Source: Curvibacter sp. (GTDB lineage Bacteria; Pseudomonadota; Gammaproteobacteria; Burkholderiales; Burkholderiaceae_C). Taken from it: a stretch of DNA of 64,000 nt. Where the stretch lies: positions 45,999-109,998 of the forward strand of contig REAW01000011.1 of NCBI GenBank assembly GCA_004293725.1, written 5' to 3'. The position numbers and the translations under genes are program-made. Position 1 is the stretch's first letter. Every line of letters begins with the position of its first letter. Under the pieces are notes generated by a model. That model saw only the letters and a list, made by a program, of their open reading frames with translations. It was not told the DNA's origin and made no database searches. Shown piece after piece: positions 9,889-19,384 of this stretch.

Positions 9889-10931
9889 GTGCCACCGATC
9901 TTCCCATTGCCCTGACGTTGGGCGACGCCGCTGGTATTGGCCCCGAAATCATTGCCAAGTGTTTCTTGCAGCAGCCCGAAGCGTTGCAAGGCTGTTTTGT
10001 GGCCGGTGATGTGCAGGCCATGCGCCGGGCGCTGGCCGTGGTGCAAGGCGAAGTGCCGCTGCCGGTGGTGCAAATCGCCACACCAGCGGAGGCGCTGGAG
10101 TTGCCTCCACGTTGCCTGCCGGTGTTGCAGGTGGGCGAGGCAATGGCGCCCGTAGCGTGGGGCCATGTGAGCGCGGCTGCGGGCGAGTTTGCGGGTCGCT
10201 GCGTGGTGTGGGCGGCCCACGCCGCACTGCGCGGCGAGCTGGCAGCCTTAGTGACAGCACCCTTGCACAAGGAAGCGCTTTGCGCCGCAGGAGCGCCGTA
10301 TGACGCGTTTCCCGGCCACACCGAAATGCTGCAAGCCGCTGCAGCACGCCATTTCAACGTGGCGGTTGACGCCATGCCCGTGCGCATGATGCTGGCCAAC
10401 GACGAGTTGCGCACTGTATTGGTCAGCATCCACCTCTCGTTGCGTGATGCACTGGCCGCAATCACCCTGGATAACGTGCTGCAAACCCTCCTGATCACCC
10501 ACGATGCGCTGCAGCGCATGTTGGGCCGCGCGCCACGTATTGCGGTCGCGGGGGTCAACCCGCATGCGGGGGAGGGCGGCCTGTTCGGCCGGGAAGAGCT
10601 GGATACAGTGATTCCCGCCGTGCATGCCGCACAAGCCCAGGGCTGCCAGGTGTTGGGGCCCTTCGCACCCGATACCGTGTTCATGCGCGCCCGCAGTACC
10701 GCTGCGCATCCGGGAGAGTTTGACGTGGTGATTGCGATGTACCACGACCAAGGCCTGATTCCGGTGAAGTACTTGGGGGTGGAGCAGGGCGTGAATGTGA
10801 CGCTGGGCCTGCCACTGGTACGCACCAGCCCAGACCATGGCACCGCGTTTGATATTGCCGGAACCGGCCGCGCAGACCCCTCCAGTATGTTGGCTGCCAT
10901 TCGCATGGCGCGGCAGCTTGTCAGGGGCTAA
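9885..10931 (+). CDS. pdxA: 4-hydroxythreonine-4-phosphate dehydrogenase
   Basis: 348 residues from ATG 9885, which overlaps the Nif3-family stop. PdxA oxidises 4-phosphohydroxy-threonine with NAD during pyridoxal phosphate synthesis. Conserved blocks are GDAAGIGPEI near residue 12, the metal-binding PGHTEML near 143, and MYHDQGLIPVKYLG near 285. A longer in-frame extension upstream is antisense-free but has no family similarity and is rejected. It is slightly longer than the usual 330 or so residues because of extra alanine-rich sequence near residues 60-90. Confidence 0.93.
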   Translation: MSATDLPIALTLGDAAGIGPEIIAKCFLQQPEALQGCFVAGDVQAMRRALAVVQGEVPLPVVQIATPAEALELPPRCLPVLQVGEAMAPVAWGHVSAAAGEFAGRCVVWAAHAALRGELAALVTAPLHKEALCAAGAPYDAFPGHTEMLQAAAARHFNVAVDAMPVRMMLANDELRTVLVSIHLSLRDALAAITLDNVLQTLLITHDALQRMLGRAPRIAVAGVNPHAGEGGLFGREELDTVIPAVHAAQAQGCQVLGPFAPDTVFMRARSTAAHPGEFDVVIAMYHDQGLIPVKYLGVEQGVNVTLGLPLVRTSPDHGTAFDIAGTGRADPSSMLAAIRMARQLVRG

Positions 10932-11113
10932 CGGATAAGCAAATATGCCTTTCGATGTGACGCAACCCAGCAAGTTGGCAATACCCACCGGAGGCATGCA
11001 ATTTGTGCCCACAAAAACTCACCTACGGTCAATAATGGCCGCACATTTGATCAGCAAATGACGCAAGTTAGGTGTGCGTTGCCCTGCCATCTTGCGTCGA
11101 TCCAGGAATAGCC

Positions 11114-12088
11114 ATGAACAGTGCTCCAGTACCCAAAAAGACCAGTCAAGCCAATGGACAAAGCGGAAGCGGCCGCTTGGAGTTGTTACTTTTTCGGCTT
11201 GGAGAGGCAACCGATGCCAAGCAACGCGAGCTGTTTGGCATCAATGTGTTCAAAGTCCGCGAAATTGTTGTGGCGCCGCACATTACATCTATTGTGAACG
11301 GTCCGCCACATTCTTTAGGGTTGGCCAATGTGCGTGGACAGCTCATCCCCGTCATTGATTTGCCTGGCCTGACTGGATGTGTACGGCAGACGGATTCCAA
11401 CATCGTGCTGGTTACGGAGTTTGCCCGCATGACCCTGGCATTCCTCGTTGACGAGGTGGTCGAGATTGTGCAAATGGAGTGGAAACACTTGTTGGCAGCA
11501 GATAGCAGCAGCTCCGCGCTACTGTCGGGTGTGGCCCGAATTGATGGTGATGCCCCTAATTCCCGGCTTGTGCAGGTATTGGATGTGGAGCAGATCTTGC
11601 GAAATGTATTTCCGGACGCGAGTACCCACACGGACCAAAATTCTTCATTGACCAGACTTCGCTTGCCAGAAGGCTCGGTTATTTTGGTGGCGGAGGACTC
11701 GGCGGTAGCCCGCATGTTGGTCGAAGAGAGTCTGAGATCCATGGGAGTGCAGTTTTTGGCGGTCAAGAACGGTCGGGAAGCATGGGACCGCTTGGCAAGC
11801 TTCCACCAAGAGGCCGTAGCCAAGGGCGAACGTGCGCGCGACAAAGTGGCATTGGTACTTACGGATTTGGAAATGCCCGAGATGGATGGGTTTACGCTTA
11901 CCCGGAACATCAAAAATGACGCACGGTTTTCGGGCATTCCTGTCATCGTGTATTCGTCACTCACGGGGTCCGCCAGCGAGGGCCATGCGAGCAGTGTGGG
12001 TGCGGACGCCTACGTGGCTAAATTCGAACCCCATGAGCTGGCAGATTCAATTGGCAAGACCTTGGCGGATCGAAGATTGCACGTTTAG
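11114..12088 (+). CDS. CheV-type chemotaxis coupling protein (CheW domain plus receiver)
   Basis: 324 residues from ATG 11114 with AGGAA at 11103-11107 as ribosome site. Residues about 20-168 form a CheW domain (ELFGINVFKVREIV, ANVRGQLIPVIDL) that docks CheA and receptors. Residues about 185-320 form a receiver with acidic Asp195, phospho-acceptor Asp251 (LTDLEMPEMDGF), Ser281 and Lys303. CheV is thought to tune receptor coupling or act as a phosphate sink. No other chemotaxis genes lie nearby, so it is an orphan here. A 182-base spacer separates it from pdxA. Confidence 0.9.
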   Translation: MNSAPVPKKTSQANGQSGSGRLELLLFRLGEATDAKQRELFGINVFKVREIVVAPHITSIVNGPPHSLGLANVRGQLIPVIDLPGLTGCVRQTDSNIVLVTEFARMTLAFLVDEVVEIVQMEWKHLLAADSSSSALLSGVARIDGDAPNSRLVQVLDVEQILRNVFPDASTHTDQNSSLTRLRLPEGSVILVAEDSAVARMLVEESLRSMGVQFLAVKNGREAWDRLASFHQEAVAKGERARDKVALVLTDLEMPEMDGFTLTRNIKNDARFSGIPVIVYSSLTGSASEGHASSVGADAYVAKFEPHELADSIGKTLADRRLHV

Positions 12089-12097
12089 AAGGCTTGC

Positions 12098-12631
12098 GTG
12101 CATACGGTAGGCGCAGACAAAATAGGGTTTGATGACCGCATCTACCGCCGCCTTGGGATTCGAAGGTACAAGCCGTCGGACTTTGAGGCCTGTGTCGGTG
12201 TGTTTGGTAGCAATGTGCCACGGTATTTTGGAGCAGCAGAGCTCCCGGAGTTCGCCGCGTTTTTAGGTCAAGCCCATGCGCACTATTGGGTCGTCGACAT
12301 TGAGGGCGCGTTGGAAGCTTGCGGCGGAGTCAGCGTTCGCGATGGCGTTGGTCGCCTTTGCTGGGGCATGGTGCACCTAAGCCGTCACCGAACTTCCATT
12401 GGCTCCGCCTTATTGCAATGGCGTCTAGACGCATTGTTCGGTGCATCGTCGGATGTTCAAGAAGTGCGCATCGAAACGAGTCAATGGACCGCGGGATTCT
12501 ATGGACGATTCGGTTTCAAAACGACCACAATCACTGCAAATGGGCTTGCACTTGGGTTTGACAGTGTTGTCATGGTGCTGAGCCGCAAAGACTGGCGCCC
12601 GGCGAGCGTCGACAGCGCCCATTCCGTTTAG
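12098..12631 (+). CDS. GNAT-family N-acetyltransferase
   Basis: 177 residues starting at GTG 12098, ten bases after the CheV gene. RRYKPSDFEACVGVF near residue 22 is the usual GNAT opening. SRHRTSIGSALLQWRLD near 91-107 occupies the acetyl-CoA binding position (the usual Q/RxxGxG/A is degenerate: HRTSIGSAL). TAGFYGRFGFKT near 130-141 is the classic C-terminal motif. The substrate cannot be read from sequence. It may be cotranscribed with the chemotaxis gene. Confidence 0.8.
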   Translation: MHTVGADKIGFDDRIYRRLGIRRYKPSDFEACVGVFGSNVPRYFGAAELPEFAAFLGQAHAHYWVVDIEGALEACGGVSVRDGVGRLCWGMVHLSRHRTSIGSALLQWRLDALFGASSDVQEVRIETSQWTAGFYGRFGFKTTTITANGLALGFDSVVMVLSRKDWRPASVDSAHSV

Positions 12632-12864
12632 ACGCGTGCCTTTCGGCACATGCACTCTTCCTCCATCCTCTAATGAAAACGCAGGTAGCGTTGTTGCAAC
12701 AAAATTTTCTAGATACTAAAAAATCGCGAGTTACCAAATGTGGGCGTGCCCAAGAGCCTTGGTTGTGGTCTCCTCCAGCCATCCGTCATTTCGACAATGC
12801 GCCCACTACAATCCCATCACATCGCAGGCACAGGGCCTCCCTGTTTTTCATGAGGTATGTCGCT

Positions 12865-13308
12865 ATGGTTTTTCCCATGAATCCTGATACGGTGTCGCAC
12901 GGCATCCAATTGGCGGTGGCGCCGGTGTTTCTCTTGACGGCAGTGTCCGGCATGATCGCAGCTGTTTCGCAGCGACTGGCACGCATCATCGACCGGGCGC
13001 GTCTGGTGGAATCGCGCATCATGCAGGGGAGCCACCTGGCGGAAGATGCGGCTGGCTATGCCGAACTGGCCGAACTGCGCACGCGCGGGTTATTGGCCAA
13101 CAGCAGCATTGCAATGCTCACCGCTTGCGCATTTCTCATTGGCATCACCATTGTGGTGCTGTTCCTTGGCGAGACGATTGAATTTCCCGGCCTGCGAATT
13201 TCCATCTTCAGTTTCTTGGGCGGGGTGGTGTGCTTTTTGGGCGCACTTATCTGCTTCATGGTGGAGACATTCATCGCCACACGCTTGCTGAATTTTGGGC
13301 GCAAGTAA
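12865..13308 (+). CDS. DUF2721-family membrane protein
   Basis: About 147 residues from ATG 12865; GAGGT at 12852-12856 favours this start over ATG 12850, and ATG 12877 is also possible. Hydrophobic helices occur at about residues 15-33, 85-108 and 113-138, with QRLARIIDRARLVE between the first two, a typical DUF2721 loop. The function is unknown. It is monocistronic, ending nine bases from the convergent molybdoenzyme gene. Confidence 0.75.
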   Translation: MVFPMNPDTVSHGIQLAVAPVFLLTAVSGMIAAVSQRLARIIDRARLVESRIMQGSHLAEDAAGYAELAELRTRGLLANSSIAMLTACAFLIGITIVVLFLGETIEFPGLRISIFSFLGGVVCFLGALICFMVETFIATRLLNFGRK

Positions 13309-13317
13309 CGCCGAGTC

Positions 13318-15387
13318 TCACGCTTTGCGAATTTCCACAGCGCAGTCGTAAAACGTCGGAGCCCGGCCCATATCGGTGAGGCGCTGGCTGGTGAGTTCGT
13401 TCACATTGGTTCCATCGCGGCCCAGTTTTCGCCACCAGATGCCAAGGCCATGGACCACACCTGGGCGAGCGCGCTCAGAAACGCGGGCCACGCATTCATG
13501 GACGCCGCGTTTGTTGAAGACACGCACGACATCACCATCGACGATCTGACGTTGCGCAGCATCACTGGCGTGGATCTCCACCAGCGGCTCCCCTTCGATA
13601 TCCCGCAAGCTTTTCACATTTACAAACGTGGAGTTTAGAAAGTTGCGCGCCGGTGGCGAGATCATGGCTAGCGGGTAAGCAGCATCGGCCCCCGCAGGCT
13701 CATAGTTGGGTACGTGGTCGAAGAGACCGTCGTCGCCCTGGGCTGCCAAGCGTGCGCTAAAAAATTCGCATCTGCCACTGGGGGTAGGAAAGTCGCCCTT
13801 TGCAAATGGCGCGTCCGGTACCGGCAAGGGGGCAAAGCCTTGGCGCAACAGCAGATCAAAGTCCACGTGCTCGCCAAAGGCCGTGCGGCAAAGCTCTTCA
13901 TCGCTCTCGCCAAACACGGCTTCGGTGTAGCCCATGCGATGTGCAAGGCCGCGGAAAAAGTCGGTATTCGTACGTGCCTCACCCATTGGTGCAATGGAGG
14001 GGCGGTTGAGCAGAATGTCGGTGTGGCCGTAGCTGCTGTGCACGTCCCAGTGCTCCAACTGGGTGGTGGCGGGCAGTACGTAGTCGGCGTAGTCGGCGGT
14101 ATCGGTCTGGAAGTGCTCCAGAACCACTGTGAACAGGTCTTCGCGCGAAAACCCCTCCACTACTTTGTTGGACTCAGGGGCCACGGCCACGGGGTTACTG
14201 TTGTAAACAACCAGCGCTTCAATTGCGGGGCCGAATTCCGCGCTGGATGGGCGCAGCAGGTCATCGCCGATCGTTGTCATGTTGATGGTGCGCGGATGAC
14301 CTCCTGCCCGAAGCTCTGGGCGCTCCAATGCGGCGGTTTGGGTGGGCACATAGCCCGAGCTAGACAGCAAGACGCCGCCAGCGCGATGCCGCCAGGCGCC
14401 TACCAAGGCAGGGAGACTGGCAATCGCACGCACGGCGTTGCCGCCGCCACGCACCCGTTGCAGGCCGTAGTTCATGCGAATGGCAACTGGTTCGCCCGCG
14501 CGCGCGGTTTGGCCGTAGGCGCGGGCCAGTTCGCGCACCTCGTCTGCCGTGATACCGCACACGGCCGCCGTGCGCTCTGGCGGCCATTGCTGGGCGCGGG
14601 CCCGCAGGGCGTCCCAGCCGAGGGTGTAATGGGCCAGGTAGTCGTGGTCCAGCCAGTCATGGGCAATCAATTCGTGCATCAGGCCCAATGCCAAGGCGGC
14701 GTCGGTGCCCGGCAGCAGGGCAATGTGTTGGTGGCACTTTTCAGCAGTCTCCGATCGACGTGGGTCGATGCAGATGATCTTTGCGCCATTGCGCTTGGCT
14801 GTTTGCACATAGCGCCAGAAGTGCACATTGCTGGCAATCGAATTGCTGCCCCATATCAGGATCAGTCGTGCCTCGGCAAAAAACTCCACCCGCATGCCAA
14901 CCTTGTTGCCCAAGGTAAACGTCAAGGCCTCAGCACCCGCAGAGGCACAAATGGTGCGATCCAGGTATGAGGCGCCGAGTTTGTTGAAGAAGCGCGCCGC
15001 CATACCTTCGCCTTGCACGCGCCCCATGGTGCCCGCATAGCTATAGGGCAGGATGGCTTGTGGATCGCGCGCGGCAATAGACTGAAGGCGCTGCGCAATG
15101 TCGGTTAGCGCTTGCTCCCAGCTTACCCGCTCAAACTTGCCCGAGCCCTTGGGGCCCACACGTCGCAGAGGGTGTAGCAGGCGCTCGGGGTGGTACGTTC
15201 GTTCGGTATAGCGCGAAACCTTGGTGCAAAGCGCGCCATGCGTGGCCGGGTGGTCGGGGTTGCCTTGGACCTTGATGGCTATTCCCCCTTTTACGGTGAC
15301 CAGCATGGAGCAGGTGTCGGGGCAGTCGTGCGGGCAGGCTCCGAGGACTTGGTGCTCGGGCGCAGGTGCTGATGGGTCTGGGTGCAT
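13318..15387 (-). CDS. Molybdopterin-dependent oxidoreductase with N-terminal 4Fe-4S site
   Basis: 689 residues of the DMSO-reductase superfamily. Cys18, Cys22, Cys26 and Cys54 (CPHDCPDTC ... GALCTK) bind a 4Fe-4S cluster. Cys147 in DRTICASA occupies the position where NapA-type enzymes ligate molybdenum. WGSNSIASNVHFW near 180 and the C-terminal molydopterin-binding domain complete the fold. No twin-arginine leader precedes the cysteines, so it is probably cytoplasmic. No electron-transfer subunit is adjacent. Substrate (formate-like, thiosulfate-like or biotin-sulfoxide-like) cannot be assigned. Confidence 0.88.
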   Translation of the reverse strand: MHPDPSAPAPEHQVLGACPHDCPDTCSMLVTVKGGIAIKVQGNPDHPATHGALCTKVSRYTERTYHPERLLHPLRRVGPKGSGKFERVSWEQALTDIAQRLQSIAARDPQAILPYSYAGTMGRVQGEGMAARFFNKLGASYLDRTICASAGAEALTFTLGNKVGMRVEFFAEARLILIWGSNSIASNVHFWRYVQTAKRNGAKIICIDPRRSETAEKCHQHIALLPGTDAALALGLMHELIAHDWLDHDYLAHYTLGWDALRARAQQWPPERTAAVCGITADEVRELARAYGQTARAGEPVAIRMNYGLQRVRGGGNAVRAIASLPALVGAWRHRAGGVLLSSSGYVPTQTAALERPELRAGGHPRTINMTTIGDDLLRPSSAEFGPAIEALVVYNSNPVAVAPESNKVVEGFSREDLFTVVLEHFQTDTADYADYVLPATTQLEHWDVHSSYGHTDILLNRPSIAPMGEARTNTDFFRGLAHRMGYTEAVFGESDEELCRTAFGEHVDFDLLLRQGFAPLPVPDAPFAKGDFPTPSGRCEFFSARLAAQGDDGLFDHVPNYEPAGADAAYPLAMISPPARNFLNSTFVNVKSLRDIEGEPLVEIHASDAAQRQIVDGDVVRVFNKRGVHECVARVSERARPGVVHGLGIWWRKLGRDGTNVNELTSQRLTDMGRAPTFYDCAVEIRKA

Positions 15388-15463
15388 AGCGATACTTTAG
15401 CGAATCTGGCCCAAGGGGGCGTCGAGGCGGTGCACAATCTATTTACTTGATGGAGTCCACACC

Positions 15464-16657
15464 ATGAAACTAATTGAGCCCATTGTTGCCCATGCCCCCC
15501 AAATTGCGACGCTGCGCCGCGACTTGCACGCCCACCCCGAGCTCTGTTTTGAGGAGGTCCGTACTGCCGACGTGGTGGCAGCCAAGTTGACGGAATGGGG
15601 TATTCCCATTCACCGTGGCATGGGTACCACCGGGGTGGTGGGCATTGTCAAGGCGGGGACATCAAACCGAGCCATTGCGCTACGTGCTGACATGGATGCG
15701 CTGCCCATGCAGGAGTTCAACACCTTCACGCACACCAGCAAGCATCCCGGCAAGATGCACGCCTGCGGCCACGACGGCCACACCGCCATGCTGCTGGGTG
15801 CTGCCCAATACCTGGCACAGCATCGCAACTTTGACGGCACCGTGTACTTGGTGTTCCAGCCGGCAGAGGAGGGTGGAGGCGGTGCGCGCGAGATGATCAA
15901 AGACGGACTGTTTGAGCAGTTCCCTGTGGATGCGGTGTTTGGCATGCACAACTGGCCCGGCGTACGTACTGGCACCTTTGCCGTCAGCCCGGGGCCGGTC
16001 ATGGCATCGAGCAATGAATTCAAAATTGTGATTCATGGCAAAGGCGGGCACGCAGCGTTACCGCATAACGCGATCGATCCCGTGGTGGTGGCCTGCCAGA
16101 TGGTTCAGGGCTTTCAGACCATCATCAGCCGCAACAAAAAACCGATCGACGCGGGTGTGATTTCTGTGACCATGATTCACACGGGCGAAGCGACCAACGT
16201 GATTCCTGACCATTGTGAGATTCAGGGCACGGTGCGGACCTTCACGATAGAAGTGCTGGACATGATCGAGCAGCGCATGCGCGAACTGGCCCAGCACACC
16301 AGTGCGGCGTTTGGGGCCCGTTGCGAGTTTTCGTTCGTACGCAACTATCCACCCACCATCAATAGCGCCAGGGAGGCCGATTTTGCGCGCAAGGTGATGG
16401 CCACCATCGTTGGCGAAGACAATGTGATGGCGCAAGAGCCCACCATGGGCGCAGAAGACTTTGCCTTTATGCTGCTGGCCAAACCCGGTTGTTATGCCTT
16501 CATAGCGAATGGCGATGGCGCACACCGCGAAATGGGCCACGGCGGTGGCCCTTGCATGTTGCATAACCCGAGCTACGATTTCAATGATGAACTGCTGCCA
16601 CTCGGTGCTACCTATTGGGTTCGTTTGGCGGAACAATGGCTAGCAGAGCAGCCTTGA
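15464..16657 (+). CDS. M20 amidohydrolase (hippurate hydrolase-like)
   Basis: A 397-residue M20D metallopeptidase, the group that includes hippurate hydrolase, N-acyl-amino-acid deacylases and IAA-amino-acid hydrolases. Metal and catalytic residues appear in HACGHDGHTAMLLGAA near residue 101, FQPAEEGGGGA near 133, HNWPG near 163 and the C-terminal MGAEDFAFML near 325. The dimerisation domain spans about 180-290. GGAGT at 15452-15456 is a good ribosome site. The substrate is uncertain. The gene is divergent from the molybdoenzyme. Confidence 0.88.
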   Translation: MKLIEPIVAHAPQIATLRRDLHAHPELCFEEVRTADVVAAKLTEWGIPIHRGMGTTGVVGIVKAGTSNRAIALRADMDALPMQEFNTFTHTSKHPGKMHACGHDGHTAMLLGAAQYLAQHRNFDGTVYLVFQPAEEGGGGAREMIKDGLFEQFPVDAVFGMHNWPGVRTGTFAVSPGPVMASSNEFKIVIHGKGGHAALPHNAIDPVVVACQMVQGFQTIISRNKKPIDAGVISVTMIHTGEATNVIPDHCEIQGTVRTFTIEVLDMIEQRMRELAQHTSAAFGARCEFSFVRNYPPTINSAREADFARKVMATIVGEDNVMAQEPTMGAEDFAFMLLAKPGCYAFIANGDGAHREMGHGGGPCMLHNPSYDFNDELLPLGATYWVRLAEQWLAEQP

Positions 16658-16697
16658 ACTGCCAAAGCGCATCATTTAATCTAACGGGAGATTTAGG

Positions 16698-17309
16698 ATG
16701 AACAACTGGAGTGAACTCAGTTCCCGCGAACCTACCCAGGATCTTCCTCGCGCGACCCCGCGACTCCTGCAGGAAGGTGTGACCCGCTACACCTTTGTCC
16801 ACAACGATCTGGAGATCGACAATCCCTCGCTGGAGCCCAGCAGTCTGCACTTTGTATCTCCGCGCGAATACGGCTTTAGTATTCGTGGCTTTCAGGGTGG
16901 AAAAACTGCCTGGGCGCGTGACTTTGCCAATGGCACCATGTTGGTAGTCAATGCCGATGGGCAGTCCCACGTGCTGTCTCCCCGCGGGGGCTCGCGGGTG
17001 CTGTTTTTGGATCGAGACGGAACCTTGTTGCAAGACAGTGGTTCTGCCATGCGGGTTCCCCCGCGTGCTCCCGATCTGGCGACGGTTCGCCTGACCCTGA
17101 TTGCGACTGTGGATCTGCAAGGTGAGTCGCCAGAGGCGGCTCGCGCTTTGCTGATGCGCATGGTGGACCGGGCAGTGTTGTCAGGTGCTTTGCCCGGCGA
17201 GCCTGATATCCGTGTACTGGAGCATGCATTTGAAGGCAGCGCGGTGCTGTCCGCTGACGACAGGCCCAGCTCCACGCACACGGACTTTTCTCAATTGCTA
17301 GACCTCTAA
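16698..17309 (+). CDS. Uncharacterised soluble protein
   Basis: 203 residues with no signal peptide or membrane helix and no family I recognise. The sequence is mixed alpha/beta in character, with a conserved-looking middle block GFSIRGFQGGKTAWARDF and GGSRVLFLDRDGTLLQD. That last stretch superficially resembles a HAD DxDGT motif, but the surrounding order is wrong for a HAD phosphatase and I do not assign one. GGGAG at 16686-16690 is its ribosome site. It follows the amidohydrolase by 40 bases and converges with coaX 15 bases downstream. Confidence 0.6.
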   Translation: MNNWSELSSREPTQDLPRATPRLLQEGVTRYTFVHNDLEIDNPSLEPSSLHFVSPREYGFSIRGFQGGKTAWARDFANGTMLVVNADGQSHVLSPRGGSRVLFLDRDGTLLQDSGSAMRVPPRAPDLATVRLTLIATVDLQGESPEAARALLMRMVDRAVLSGALPGEPDIRVLEHAFEGSAVLSADDRPSSTHTDFSQLLDL

Positions 17310-17324
17310 GCCTGGCGCCAGCCT

Positions 17325-18104
17325 CTAGGTGTGCGCCGCGGGTTGGTAACGCCCTACTGCCATTTGCAACAGGCCATCAAAAATCAGGTTGTCCACCAAC
17401 TCAAACGGCCGGGTCATGCTGGGCGCCATCTTCCATCCAGCGCCACCGGTCATCACGCACTTGGGTTCTGCGCCGCAGTGGGCCCTTACGTGCTGCACCA
17501 TACGCTCTACTGCGCCGGCAATGGCGTAGGTTCCTCCGCTGGTGAGGGCGTCGCTGGTGTTGGTCGGAAACTCGCGCACCTCGCCAGTGGGAACATGCAG
17601 ACCAGCGGTGCCAGACTCAAGGGCGCGCAACATAATCCCGTGACCCGGAAGGATGAGACCACCCAGAAACTTGCCCTCCGCGTCTAGGGCTTCCACGGTC
17701 ACTGCAGTTCCCACCATCACCACTACCATCGGGCGCGGGGCACCTTGCGACAGCATGCGGTGGTAGGCACCAATCATGGCCACCCAGCGGTCAGCGCCCA
17801 GGCGGGTGGGGTGGTCGTAGCCATTGCGCAGGCCGGCTTCACCTTCGCTGGAAACTACCCACTGCGGCACCACGTCCCAGGCGTCCATCTGCTCCTGCAC
17901 CCGGCGCTTTACTGCGTCACCGGCCACCACGCAGCCCAGCACGTGGCGGGGTGCCTGCAGGCCGCGCCAAGCGCCGTCGCCCAATTTATCGATGTTTTCC
18001 AGAAACTCGGCGCCTTGGGCCAGCAGGGCGGACCCGGGCTGTGGGTTGGCGTAATGTGCCCACTTGAGGCGGGTGTTGCCGATGTCCAGCGCAAGAAATG
18101 TCAT
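17325..18104 (-). CDS. coaX: Type III pantothenate kinase
   Basis: A 259-residue ASKHA-fold kinase for the first step of coenzyme A synthesis. [13 protein letters not shown] at residues 4-16 is the phosphate-1 motif, [12 protein letters not shown] near 102 holds the catalytic aspartate, and TAVTVEALD near 133 is the phosphate-2 region. CoaX is the usual pantothenate kinase in betaproteobacteria. No BirA gene precedes it here, although the two are often paired in relatives. A 45-base gap separates it from the same-strand dioxygenase gene upstream. Confidence 0.93.
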   Translation of the reverse strand: MTFLALDIGNTRLKWAHYANPQPGSALLAQGAEFLENIDKLGDGAWRGLQAPRHVLGCVVAGDAVKRRVQEQMDAWDVVPQWVVSSEGEAGLRNGYDHPTRLGADRWVAMIGAYHRMLSQGAPRPMVVVMVGTAVTVEALDAEGKFLGGLILPGHGIMLRALESGTAGLHVPTGEVREFPTNTSDALTSGGTYAIAGAVERMVQHVRAHCGAEPKCVMTGGAGWKMAPSMTRPFELVDNLIFDGLLQMAVGRYQPAAHT

Positions 18105-18149
18105 GGTCTTGTTGTTGTCGAGTTGTCTCTGGGCGCTATTGTGCGGGCT

Positions 18150-19262
18150 TTAGCCTTGCCGCCAGGGCAGGCCAAGCAGGCGCCAACCGCCGCGATGGCC
18201 GCGCTGGGCGTTGGCATCCGGGTCACCCTCAAAGCCCTCCAGAATGTTGTAGGCCTCCAAACCCAGCTCGGTGGCGCGCTTGGCCGCAGCAATCGAGCGT
18301 ACGCCGCTGCGGCACAGCAGCACTATTTTTTTGCCCGCAGGCACTGCGGCTTGCAAGCTGGCATCGAACTGTGGATTCATCGTCATGCCGGGCCACTGCT
18401 TCCAGGCCAGAGCCACGGAGCCGGGCACAAAGCCCACCCACTCACGCTCGGCATCGCTGCGCACATCGACCAGCACGGCCTCGCCCGCCTGCCACCAGGC
18501 AAAGGCAAGTTCGGCGCTCACGTCGCCCGCATAGCCGGTGGCGGCCAGCGCTGCGGTGGCACCGGCGCTGCCCGCATCGTGGCGAACGCCCGAGCTCAGG
18601 TTGGCCGGTACGGCCTCGTCAATACGGCGCGGGCGTGGCAGGTTGAGCCCGGCCATGGTGGCCACGAACTCGGCCAGCGTTTTGCCGGCCACGCGGGCGT
18701 TGCTGGCCTTTTCGGTGCCAATCGTGGTGCGCGTGCGTCCCTGGTAGTCGTGGCCGGGCCAGACCGTAGTGGCTTCCGGCAGGGTAAACAGCACGGTGGT
18801 GAGGCTGCGGTACAGGTCTTCGGCGCTGCCGGACTGGAAATCGGTACGGCCGCAGCCTCCAATCAGCAGCGTGTCGCCCGTGAATACATGGTCGCGCCAA
18901 GTGAAGCTCATGCTGCCGCTAGTGTGGCCCGGCGTGTGCAGTGCGCGCAGCGACTCGCTGCCAAAAGCAAGCGTATCACCGTCGACCAATTGCACGGCAG
19001 CTGTGCCAATGCCGCAGCCGGCGGGTGCCGCTGTTTTGGCTCCGGTGTGTTCTGCGAGCAGTGCTGCACTGGTAATGTGATCAGCGTGGGCATGGGTCTC
19101 CACGGCCCATTGCAACTTGAGCCCATACTGGCGAAGTGTGGCCAAGTCGCGCTCCAATTGTTCGTCCACCGGGTCCACGATCAGCGCGTCCCGACTGGCT
19201 TCGTCAAACAAGATGTAGGTATAGGTACTGGACGCCGGATCGAAGAGCTGGATGGGTTGCAT
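18150..19262 (-). CDS. Persulfide dioxygenase-rhodanese fusion (ETHE1-like plus sulfurtransferase)
   Basis: 370 residues in two domains. Residues 1 to about 235 form a metallo-beta-lactamase fold with ETHAHADHIT (about 56-65), HTPGHTSG (about 109-116) and FTGDTLLIGGCGRTDFQ, as in ETHE1-type mononuclear-iron persulfide dioxygenases. Residues about 250-360 form a rhodanese domain with active-site Cys in LLCRSGVRS. Such fusions convert glutathione persulfide to sulfite and thiosulfate in sulfide detoxification. The gene is divergent from icmF. Assignment is by motif order and should be robust. Confidence 0.88.
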   Translation of the reverse strand: MQPIQLFDPASSTYTYILFDEASRDALIVDPVDEQLERDLATLRQYGLKLQWAVETHAHADHITSAALLAEHTGAKTAAPAGCGIGTAAVQLVDGDTLAFGSESLRALHTPGHTSGSMSFTWRDHVFTGDTLLIGGCGRTDFQSGSAEDLYRSLTTVLFTLPEATTVWPGHDYQGRTRTTIGTEKASNARVAGKTLAEFVATMAGLNLPRPRRIDEAVPANLSSGVRHDAGSAGATAALAATGYAGDVSAELAFAWWQAGEAVLVDVRSDAEREWVGFVPGSVALAWKQWPGMTMNPQFDASLQAAVPAGKKIVLLCRSGVRSIAAAKRATELGLEAYNILEGFEGDPDANAQRGHRGGWRLLGLPWRQG

Positions 19263-19384
19263 GGTGTGGCTGGTCCGTGGACAGGTAACAAAGCGTAAGC
19301 ACGCCCTCCCACTGTACTGGATTTGACCGAGTCGCCAGGGACCGGGTTAATGCGTAAGCCTGGGTTGGGATGAATGGTTTACAG

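Noticed and set aside
11044..11060. CATTTG-N5-CAAATG dyad before the CheV-type gene
   Set aside because: Six-base arms only; no flagellar sigma-28 promoter was recognisable nearby, so no regulatory role is claimed.
12691..12702. Perfect 12-base palindrome TTGTTGCAACAA upstream of the DUF2721 gene
   Set aside because: Short and isolated; likely to occur by chance and not linked to a regulator here.
13714..14970. 418-codon frame opposite the molybdoenzyme gene
   Set aside because: Antisense shadow; the minus-strand gene has all expected cluster and cofactor motifs.
17745..19298. Very long open frame on the plus strand opposite coaX and the dioxygenase-rhodanese gene
   Set aside because: It is antisense to two motif-complete genes and has low-complexity Gly/Ala/His composition typical of GC-rich shadow frames.
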